NCBI GenBank assembly: GCA_048550535.1 | Contig: JBLYYN010000149.1 | Span: 1-23,620 of the forward strand | Reading direction: 5' to 3' | Source of the DNA: CBDULX01 sp048550535 | Lineage (GTDB): Bacteria > Pseudomonadota > Gammaproteobacteria > SZUA-229 | Length of the DNA: 23,620 bases | In this document: positions 7,443 through 13,298 of the stretch, piece after piece | Layout of the letters: the number at the start of each line of letters is the position of its first letter | Numbering within the stretch: the first letter of the stretch is position 1 | Program-made: the position numbers and the translations under genes | The notes under the pieces: generated by a model | The model's database searches: none | Told to the model about the DNA's origin: nothing | What the model saw: only the letters and a program-made list of their open reading frames with translations

Positions 7443-7546
7443 ACTGAAAAACGTAATGCCAACTAGGAAGTTATTTCCTCTAGCGGCAGTAATAAAAGTG
7501 CTTATCTAAAGCACCTACCTAAAACGAAATTGGTTAAAATTTAATC

Positions 7547-7777
7547 CCTCCGTCCCACTGCTGTCCCACTTACTCGTCATTCCCGCGTAGGCGGGAATCC
7601 AGCAATCGTGACCAGTATACCAATCAATAACTTACTGGATACCTGCCTTCGCAGGTATGACGTTATTACATTTTTGGAATTTCATGTCCATACTCAGTTC
7701 AATATCAAGCAAACACTTGTATAGTAGAGCTCATAACACTTTTGTAAGTATTAAGTGGGACAGCAGTGCCTCCGTCC
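7547..7777. mobile_element. MITE-like element with 17-bp terminal inverted repeats and 9-bp direct repeats
   Basis: CACTGCTGTCCCACTTA (7556-7572) and TAAGTGGGACAGCAGTG (7752-7768) are exact reverse complements. The 9-mer CCTCCGTCC directly abuts both outer ends (7547-7555 and 7769-7777), which looks like a target-site duplication. The element proper is 213 bp and encodes no transposase, so it would need help in trans. A second palindromic element lies inside it. Confidence 0.75.
7575..7662. repeat. Nested palindromic repeat (CGTCATTCCCGC type)
   Basis: The ends are CGTCAT and ATGACG. Inside are a hairpin ATTCCCGCGTAGGCGGGAAT and a second hairpin ACCTGCCTTCGCAGGT, with CCAG and CTGG words facing each other. 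This belongs to the common class of short dispersed repeats that begin GTCATTCCCGC in many proteobacteria. A relative is at 9291-9367. Confidence 0.7.
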
Positions 7778-7856
7778 CCTTTTCGCTTTTCGCCTCTTGC
7801 CCATATACAATATCATTATAATTATTTAGTTCTTATTATTAATAAAGGAAAATATT

Positions 7857-9212
7857 ATGCTTCGTCGTTTTACCTCAGTATGTTCCATACTTATATTTCT
7901 GTCGGGCTGTAATATGGGCGTTAAAAAAGAACCTCTAACGCCATCTGATTTAGCAGGAAATGGCATTTTGGTTGCTAAGATTGATAGCAATGGCAGGTTT
8001 AAAACAACTGGCGATGCCTATATTAATGGAGAAAAATACAGTGATGCACTACTTCATGGTGACCTCGTAATATCATTAAAACCTGGCTCATATACCCTTG
8101 AAACAATAGGCTATAGCTATCAAACATCAACGAGTAATAAATCTGAAGGATACCCTGTCAATCTGTCATTCACCATAAAACAAGGCAGGGTTACTAATCT
8201 TGGACAAATATTTGCCTATTACAAGAGCTTTAGTGATAAGCAATATAAACTATATACCATTGACAACAGTCCGCAGGCAGCCGAATATTTAAAACAAGAG
8301 CAACCTGCAATTTATCTCCTTGTAAGAAAAAATAAAATAATGCTTGCAAAAGGAAAATACCTATCGAAAGGCGACACAAATAAACTAAGAAAGTTGATCG
8401 CTTATTCATCAGCAATAGAAACATTATCAAAGGATGTTCGCATTGTATATGGTGAGTTAGGGACTGTTGCAAGTGTCATCAGAAATAAAAATAATCAAAT
8501 TAAAGACTTTAAGCTTATTGAAACAGGCACACTTGACGAAATTTCATATTGTAGCGAAAATTCAGTCAATTATGCTTGCGTTGTACCAAATGGCATAAAC
8601 AGAAAAATACTTGCTGGTAAGATAGGTGGCAAATATAAACTTACTGATATGCCGGGTGAGTTAAATAATGTCAAGATACAATTATCTGGTAAAAATGACA
8701 TTGTTTTAGTTGATAACTATTTGAAATTATATGAAAGTAATAATGACGGAAAAACATTTTCGGTTAATACCGAATTCACACGTACTGAACCAGTTCAGAA
8801 TATGGGCTGGATTAATTTCTATAATAGCAAAAAAGGTTTTTACCTTACTGTATTCTCACATTCTAAGAGCGAAAACCTGATAATATTCAAGCCTCAATCA
8901 ACTAAAGCATCATTTATATCAATTCCGCTTCCCAAGGAGGTTGGCAGAGTAAGGGAGCTAAATGAAACTAAAAACAACCTCATAATGGGTGCATATCCAG
9001 GTTCTTTTTCATCATCAGAAGTTTACTATTTGAAACATGGAAGTAATAACTGGAAAGAAGTAACAGTGCCCACGCGTTCATGTAACAAAATTGATGTATT
9101 AAATTATGCTGCAGGAAAGCTGAAGATGAAATGTGGCTACAGCCAGACCTTACAAAATTACATTAGTAATGATAGTGGCGCAAGCTGGAATGTAATAAGT
9201 GGGGTCAGATGA
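7857..9212 (+). CDS. Hypothetical lipoprotein with Asp-box (sialidase/BNR-like) motifs, 3' end inside a repeat element
   Basis: Predicted lipoprotein: a short basic N-terminus, a hydrophobic stretch and lipobox LSGC with Cys18. The next residue is Asn, so outer-membrane sorting is likely. Two Asp-box-like motifs are seen, SNNDGKTF in the middle third and SNDSGASW at the very end. They suggest a beta-propeller of the sialidase/BNR class, though no catalytic residues can be assigned. The start is supported by AAAGGAAA 6-7 bases upstream. The last codons (ISGVR and stop) are written by the left inverted repeat of the element at 9196-9423, and the final Asp-box has no following blade. The gene may therefore have lost its original 3' end. 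Its AT-rich composition differs from the core genes to the left. Function unknown. Confidence 0.75.
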   Translation: MLRRFTSVCSILIFLSGCNMGVKKEPLTPSDLAGNGILVAKIDSNGRFKTTGDAYINGEKYSDALLHGDLVISLKPGSYTLETIGYSYQTSTSNKSEGYPVNLSFTIKQGRVTNLGQIFAYYKSFSDKQYKLYTIDNSPQAAEYLKQEQPAIYLLVRKNKIMLAKGKYLSKGDTNKLRKLIAYSSAIETLSKDVRIVYGELGTVASVIRNKNNQIKDFKLIETGTLDEISYCSENSVNYACVVPNGINRKILAGKIGGKYKLTDMPGELNNVKIQLSGKNDIVLVDNYLKLYESNNDGKTFSVNTEFTRTEPVQNMGWINFYNSKKGFYLTVFSHSKSENLIIFKPQSTKASFISIPLPKEVGRVRELNETKNNLIMGAYPGSFSSSEVYYLKHGSNNWKEVTVPTRSCNKIDVLNYAAGKLKMKCGYSQTLQNYISNDSGASWNVISGVR

Positions 9213-9423
9213 AACTTTCACGTTAATCGGCTAGAAAGTCGGATCTGACCCGAATGGTACTTACTTTAACTTAGATTGTAAGAAATTTATGTCATTCCCG
9301 CAGGCTGTTAGCGGGAATCTAGAGACTTAGGCCACTGGATTCCGGCTCAAAATCGTACCGGAATGACTGACTTCGATTGCTTTATTGTCTTAAGTAAGTG
9401 CCATTCTGATCTGACCCCACTTA
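9196..9423. mobile_element. Composite palindromic element with 15-bp inverted repeats
   Basis: TAAGTGGGGTCAGAT (9196-9210) and ATCTGACCCCACTTA (9409-9423) are exact reverse complements. A second imperfect pair lies inside (9252-9269 and 9389-9405: GAATGGTACTTAC against GTAAGTGCCATTC), and a CGTCATTCCCGC-class core sits in the centre. No transposase is present, and no clear target duplication is seen at the outer ends. The layout parallels the element at 7556-7768. Confidence 0.65.
9291..9367. repeat. Nested palindromic repeat (GTCATTCCCGC type), second copy
   Basis: It starts GTCATTCCCGC and ends GCGGGAAT (first hairpin), then CTGGATTCCGG through ACCGGAATGAC (second hairpin). It is related in plan to 7575-7662, but the interior has diverged. 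Confidence 0.65.
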
Positions 9424-9475
9424 CAGGAATACCAAAAACCGATCAGAGAGTCATGACACATATCCTTACTCGAAG

Positions 9476-9505
9476 TTAGGTATCGTTAATAAAAACATGT
9501 ATAAT
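9476..9505 (+). promoter_or_regulatory. Possible promoter of the SEC-C gene remnant
   Basis: A perfect -10 TATAAT (9500-9505) preceded directly by TG, with a poor -35 TTAGGT (9476-9481) 18 bases away. It is followed by a strong Shine-Dalgarno GAGGAGG just before the GTG at 9550. Confidence 0.4.
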
Positions 9506-9549
9506 TCCACTCCCTTCATTGAACCATTCATCAACTGAGGAGGTGTATC

Positions 9550-9791
9550 GTGTATAAGCAAAAACAGACTAAAGATCAGGCCTCCTTTCGAACGCACTAG
9601 TAAGCGTAGAAAGGGTTACCCTTCAGAAACACATGTCAAACGTGGCGAAAGAGTTGTTCACGGTGACAAAGAATTAGTAGAGAAACTCGGCAGAAATGAC
9701 CCTTGCATCTGTGGTTCTGGCCGCAGATTTCAAAAAATGCTGTATGCACAAAAAGCGTTATGATGGCTCCGTTAGAGATCATTACTTTTAG
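9550..9791 (+). pseudogene. Small SEC-C motif protein, broken by two frameshifts
   Basis: Joining three frames gives a protein of about 80 residues: VYKQKQTKDQ, then RPPFERTSKRRKGYPSETHV and KRGERVVHGDKELVEKLGRN, then DPCICGSGRRFQKCCMHKKR, ending RDHYF before TAG at 9789. The C-terminal C-x-C and CC pattern is the SEC-C zinc-binding motif seen at the end of SecA and in small stand-alone proteins. A GTG start at 9550 has an excellent Shine-Dalgarno (GAGGAGG). The first frame stops at TAG 9598-9600, so a one-base gain lies before the RPPFERT stretch. A second one-base gain fits the run of six A at 9732-9737. Either the gene is dead or the read has homopolymer errors. Promoter and ribosome site remain intact, so the decay would be recent. 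Confidence 0.7.
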
Positions 9792-9877
9792 GGACTAAAA
9801 TTAAACGGGTCGGAGACAGCTAAGCCTCATTATTAGTTGTCACCGCCCCCATTTTCTTCTATCACACTCTTTCTACA

Positions 9878-10252
9878 TCAATAAGACGTGGCCTGTAGAT
9901 TCAGCCCTGAATAACCATTGTAGCCATAGATGCCAATATACCACTCGCCAGCTACGATATTGGTCATACGAGCGTACTCGTTATTACCATTGAGATACGG
10001 TCGTGTATCCCAATTAGCTGAGGTTGGCAAAGCACCGTAACGTACATATAGATCCGCATCGCCGCTCCCACCAAAAGTAGAGACATCAAGTGTGGTATTT
10101 CCCGCAGGCACAGTCACTTTAAAATACTGCCAACTACTGGTGGCACCAGTCAGTGCCTGGCCATCAACGACAGCTTGTATACTCATGCCAGAAGGAGAAT
10201 AACGCTGTTCGTAGATATAAGCTGGAATGTTTGAAGAAGAGTAGCCCTGCAT
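9878..10252 (-). pseudogene. Orphan PPC domain (remnant of a secreted peptidase)
   Basis: The frame encodes essentially one bacterial pre-peptidase C-terminal (PPC) domain: YFKVTVPAGNTTLDVSTFGG, SGDADLYVRYGALPT, RPYLNGNNEYARM and a GEWYIGIYGYNGYSGLNLQA ending. These domains sit at the C-terminus of secreted subtilisin-, thermolysin- or collagenase-type proteases and are usually cleaved off. No catalytic domain precedes it: upstream codons in frame run only ten residues before a TGA at 10271-10273, and there is no signal peptide or Shine-Dalgarno at the ATG. I read it as the 3' end of a deleted protease gene. A small expressed protein cannot be excluded. It lies 43 bases past the thioredoxin gene, on the same strand. 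Confidence 0.6.
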
Positions 10253-10295
10253 CCAGGTGATAATGCATGATCAAGAGGTCAGAACCCTTGAATTC

Positions 10296-10691
10296 TTATT
10301 TTTTTAACTCATCGAGTTGTGAGAGTAGGTCTGAGCTTGATATTAGGCCATTATTAAACTGCACAACCTGTGCAGTACTCGATAACAAGATTGTCGTAGG
10401 TATGGTTTTTACACCCCATCGTTGTGCAAGTTCAGGTTCGTCCTCAATCGAAAATTTCTTCAATATTACCCCCTGGAACTCCGAACCAACAAAAATCTGA
10501 TTTAGTATTTCCTCCTGTCCTAAACACTGGGCACAAACAGCAGATGAAAAATAGAGCAACTGATTCTCATTTGACATTGTTGTAGCAGCAGCAGTGCGCT
10601 GTGCAGAACGGATCTGATTCGCACGAATCAGTTTGAGTAGAATAAATATAATCCCAATGATAGCTAGGGCAATGAGTGCTCTAATTAACAT
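10296..10691 (-). CDS. Membrane-anchored thioredoxin-like protein
   Basis: A 131-residue protein with one N-terminal membrane helix (about 4-22), a short linker, then a thioredoxin fold. The active-site CAQC is at 53-56 after the strand LLYFSSAV, and the cis-proline loop is TIPTT (Pro98). The flanking FNNGLISSSDLLSQL fits the last thioredoxin strand and helix. The positive residues after the helix (KLIRANQIR) suggest a cytoplasmic domain with the N-terminus outside, though topology is uncertain. It would carry out thiol-disulfide exchange for a partner in or at the membrane. It follows the DUF4395 gene by 36 bases on the same strand, and such genes often sit together, so that protein is the likely partner. 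Confidence 0.8.
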   Translation of the reverse strand: MLIRALIALAIIGIIFILLKLIRANQIRSAQRTAAATTMSNENQLLYFSSAVCAQCLGQEEILNQIFVGSEFQGVILKKFSIEDEPELAQRWGVKTIPTTILLSSTAQVVQFNNGLISSSDLLSQLDELKK

Positions 10692-10727
10692 CTGTTTAAT
10701 AACCGATGTCTGGATTAATCATCTGAT

Positions 10728-11216
10728 TTATTTACCAGGTCGAGCACCCGGGAAGGTCCCGGATATGGACCCATATTTAAAAAATCCTCCGAGCCCCATG
10801 CGGTTGAGCATATAGTAAGTAAAACAACCTGCGCACCAGCCTGCCAGGGCGATTATCCCCAGGATGAGAATTAGCCAGACTAAAGACCATCCGATCATAC
10901 TATTTCCGCTAAAAAGCATATAGCTGGAACAGCCTGTCACTAATAGACCAATGCTCATAGCAAAGCGATGGGCTTGAGGTACATCAATTCTGAGATCCGG
11001 TTTAATCAGCCCCAGAGGTTTTAATATGCCTTTATAGATCAATACATAAGGACCATAGGATGGGATCAAAACCGTGAAAAAAAACACCACGGCCTGAACC
11101 GCAACCCACTCCCAGCGGTCTGTAATGAATCCAATTAACAATCCAGTAAGAACTAATACCTGATGAGTACGCAGTTCATTTTGATCGACAAATTGTTGTT
11201 TTATTTCTTCACTCAT
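10728..11216 (-). CDS. DUF4395 family membrane protein
   Basis: Polytopic inner membrane protein of 162 residues with the DUF4395 hallmarks: the DVPQAHRFAMSIG stretch after two helices and the C-terminal GWCAGCFTYYMLNRMG segment carrying a C-x-x-C at the end of the last helix. About four membrane segments. I use the ATG at 11216 (MSEEIKQQF); a TTG five codons earlier is possible but less likely. The C-x-x-C beside a co-transcribed thioredoxin (36 bases downstream) suggests a membrane redox pair, possibly handling thiols or sulfur. That is inference, because the family has no settled function. Confidence 0.8.
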   Translation of the reverse strand: MSEEIKQQFVDQNELRTHQVLVLTGLLIGFITDRWEWVAVQAVVFFFTVLIPSYGPYVLIYKGILKPLGLIKPDLRIDVPQAHRFAMSIGLLVTGCSSYMLFSGNSMIGWSLVWLILILGIIALAGWCAGCFTYYMLNRMGLGGFFKYGSISGTFPGARPGK

Positions 11217-11311
11217 AGTGACTACCTGCAAGAGCTAAGGTTCGTTAAGGCTTAATCTATACTACATTATTTAATAATTTACGTATAAAATACCACCAAC
11301 CCCAGGATATA

Positions 11312-11650
11312 TTAACTACGCAACACAATATATGCTGTGAATCCAATCCATGAAAGTATTAATAAAACCCATGGTAGTTTAGTATTTTTAACGGCTTCAG
11401 GTTCGAGCACATTATCAGCTAAAGATTCAGGTGAATCGATATTAGCCGTATATTTTTTTAGTTTTTTATCCAGCTCTCGAGTCTTTTCTTTTTGTTTGTT
11501 TTTGTACTGTTCTATGCCTTTCTGTATGCCCTGGGTAATTAGCTTTGTTTGCTCTTTCGTTTGTCCCGGCTTTTGAGTGGCACGTGCTATTTTTAGTGCT
11601 TCGTCTTTTGTTTTGTCTGATAATTTGTTTTTTTTAGGGAATTTAGACAT
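11312..11650 (-). CDS. DUF2956 family protein
   Basis: Small tail-anchored protein of 112 residues. The N-terminal half is Lys-rich and helical with the family block KIARATQKPGQTKEQTKLIT and then a coiled-coil-like IEQYKNKQKEKTRELDKKLK. The C-terminus is one membrane helix (about 93-110, LPWVLLILSWIGFTAYIVL). This matches DUF2956, known from gammaproteobacteria and of unknown function. It is 81 bases upstream of the DUF4395 gene on the same strand; the intervening DNA is AT-rich, and it is not clear that they share a transcript. The start ATG at 11650 has no strong Shine-Dalgarno. Confidence 0.85.
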   Translation of the reverse strand: MSKFPKKNKLSDKTKDEALKIARATQKPGQTKEQTKLITQGIQKGIEQYKNKQKEKTRELDKKLKKYTANIDSPESLADNVLEPEAVKNTKLPWVLLILSWIGFTAYIVLRS

Positions 11651-11968
11651 GGCTTACTTGATTTAATAATTTAAATTAAAGGGATCGGTAACAAATAAGA
11701 CACATTATCATGCTTCTGGGGTCATATTTAGTATTATGGACCACGGTTTTAAACTACTCATCAATAACCATGGCCTGCCCTCGATCATTCATTATATTCC
11801 CTTTTAGTGATTAAAAGTTGAATATTTACTATGAATCTGAATAAGCCTTAAACATTGCAATAAATATTTCAGGATGTACCAAATCATACCCAGAAAATCA
11901 GTGGGTTTTACAGATATTGGAAGCGCCCCAGGTTGACTATAATGTCATCTGAAAACATAGACGTAAAA
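11651..11968. other. 318-base spacer holding repeat copy A
   Basis: No gene is seen. The centre is the dispersed hairpin repeat described separately, and the flanks are AT-rich. The spacer separates two minus-strand genes and should contain the DUF2956 promoter at its left end, but no convincing hexamer pair was found. Confidence 0.6.
11738..11862 (+). repeat. Dispersed intergenic hairpin repeat, copy A (long form)
   Basis: It starts GGACCACGGTTTTAAAC, continues TACTCATCAATAACCATGG, then CGATCATTCATTATA, TTTTAGTGATTAAA and a tail CTGAATAAGCCTTAAACATT. It shares the whole ~125 bases with copy C (19605-19733) and the first ~50 bases with copies B, D and E. The ends GGACCACGG and CCATGGCC form an imperfect stem. 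Confidence 0.85.
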
Positions 11969-12568
11969 TCAGCTTGTTTTTATTTCCGTATGGGGGACTA
12001 AAATCATCATTGCCGCGACAAAGCGTTCAATATCTTCATTCTTCAATACCATCGCAAACCAATGACCAAAGCCTGAACTCAAATGAACAACTACTTCCGT
12101 ATGACCATCAGGCCGATAACATCGACGAGTCATGGCGCCCGATTCCGTATGTAATGTTATTTCTTCTATATCTGATAGCTTTATGGTTTTCCGAATAGGA
12201 ACACGTTGTACCGTCGATGTCGTAGTCAAACCAGCCGCACCCTGGGTGGCTATATTACCACTCGAGGAATAGCTGACAAAAACCTGCTGAACATTAAAGC
12301 TAATATCGCTTTTGGTTACCACTAATTTTGGATGTTCCGAGTTAAGATGCCATTTTTGACCCGATAATCCCCCACCATCAACACCATTTCCCTGGCAGAA
12401 ACCCCGGATCTGATCAGGTTTTATAAATGCAGACTTAAAAACTTTAATCGCCTGGTTTCTGCTCATTTTATTTTTCATTTCAAGCACATTAGCAGTGGGC
12501 GTGTAGACACTCGCACAGCTGGAAACCAGGACAAGCACAATAAGGCTAAATAACATTTTCAACTTCAT
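11969..12568 (-). CDS. Hypothetical small lipoprotein
   Basis: Predicted lipoprotein of 200 residues: MKLKMLFSLIVLVLVSSCAS gives lipobox LVSSC with Cys18 followed by Ala, compatible with the outer membrane. The mature part has a helix-rich start (MSRNQAIKVFKSAF), a GNGVDGGGLSG loop and a beta-rich body that includes VVVHLSSGFGHWFAMVLKN near the end. I do not recognise the family; the strand pattern at the C-terminus recalls PH-like domains, but this is only an impression. I chose the ATG at 12568, which starts a normal lipoprotein signal; a TTG four codons upstream is the alternative. It lies downstream of the hydrogenase operon on the same strand, separated by 238 bases, so a link to hydrogenase function is not supported. 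Confidence 0.65.
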   Translation of the reverse strand: MKLKMLFSLIVLVLVSSCASVYTPTANVLEMKNKMSRNQAIKVFKSAFIKPDQIRGFCQGNGVDGGGLSGQKWHLNSEHPKLVVTKSDISFNVQQVFVSYSSSGNIATQGAAGLTTTSTVQRVPIRKTIKLSDIEEITLHTESGAMTRRCYRPDGHTEVVVHLSSGFGHWFAMVLKNEDIERFVAAMMILVPHTEIKTS

Positions 12569-12806
12569 GATGGGGCCCAATAAATTTTATCCACAAAAAC
12601 AAATAGTTATCTTATATCAATAATATGACGCTATCATTAAACGAAAATATGGACAAGGTCGTAAATTCCTTTTTTAACTATTATTGAATTTCGTTAATAA
12701 GCCTAAACTCACATACTGACAGGCCCATTTTTCTATTTATGAGTAATCTAAATTTAGCCGATATGGCAGGTGATTCTCAAAGGGATGAGAAACGGAAGTC
12801 ATTGAA
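12569..12806. other. 238-base spacer downstream of hoxW
   Basis: AT-rich and without a gene. A short stem TTCTCA/TGAGAA (12773-12790 region) lies just after hoxW, but no T run follows, so no intrinsic terminator can be called. Confidence 0.4.
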
Positions 12807-13298
12807 TTAATCTACATGAATAAGCAACCAGTTGTAAATATAATTAAGGCTTTGTTGAAGATTGCTGGCTGCTTGTGTACTAATGAGCTTGCCCAGTTCA
12901 AAGTCATAACCATGAATGGCCAGTAGATAGGCATTGCATTGTTTGTCCGGGTTGAGTTGCTGGTGCAGGTTTAATAATGAGTTTGGGCTCATAGCGTGTG
13001 AGCTGTAGCTGTCGTCTTTCTCTGCCTGCACAGGCTGGAAGCTAAACGCGCTTTCTGTATTGAGGCTGGCATCAACAAATACAATATGCTGGCGATTCTC
13101 TAGATCAAGGCTATGTTCAATCTGTAACTGGAAATCAGTCAGTAATTCAACTTTGTTTTCTAATTCAGTGTTCGATAGTTTAGTTTCGAGTAGTTCCAGT
13201 AATTGCGGGCCCAGTGCATCATCACCCCGCGACGGGTTGCCGTAGGCAAATACCAGTACTGGTTTGCTGGGGCTGTTTGTGTTTAAGGCGTTGAGCAT
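12807..13298 (-). CDS. hoxW: [NiFe] hydrogenase maturation endopeptidase
   Basis: Protease of the HyaD/HybD/HoxW family that removes the C-terminal peptide of HoxH after nickel insertion. Family features are VLVFAYGNPSRGDDALGPQL (about 14-33, with the Asp26/Asp27 nickel-sensing acids), IVFVDAS (Asp76), the HAMSP motif (His101) and LLAIHGYDFELG (His129). It is 163 residues, the usual size. Its ATG lies inside the end of hoxH (16-base overlap in another frame), as expected for a dedicated maturase translated with its substrate. It is the last gene of the hox run here. No hypABCDEF genes follow. Confidence 0.93.
   Translation of the reverse strand: MLNALNTNSPSKPVLVFAYGNPSRGDDALGPQLLELLETKLSNTELENKVELLTDFQLQIEHSLDLENRQHIVFVDASLNTESAFSFQPVQAEKDDSYSSHAMSPNSLLNLHQQLNPDKQCNAYLLAIHGYDFELGKLISTQAASNLQQSLNYIYNWLLIHVD

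Larger units (their letters stand above)
7414..7856. other. 443-base gene-free spacer after the tRNA, mostly occupied by nested palindromic elements
   Basis: No convincing gene is seen here. It contains the post-tRNA hairpin, the 213-bp inverted-repeat element with its direct repeats, and then AT-rich DNA. The latter includes the Shine-Dalgarno AAAGGAAA 6-7 bases before the lipoprotein ATG. No copy of the tRNA 3' end that would mark an integrated island was found further right in the window. Confidence 0.7.
9213..9549. other. 337-base spacer between lipoprotein gene and SEC-C remnant
   Basis: Up to 9423 it is the composite palindromic element. The remainder carries the promoter-like TATAAT and the Shine-Dalgarno of the SEC-C remnant. 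No further gene is visible. Confidence 0.6.

Noticed and set aside
7414..9430. CRISPR array or other regular repeat array
   Set aside because: The repeats are nested palindromes in two places, without regular spacers, and no cas genes are present.
9550..9600. A 16-codon peptide ending at TAG 9598 as an independent small gene
   Set aside because: It is better explained as the first exon-like piece of the frameshifted SEC-C gene, because the conserved family sequence resumes in the next frame.
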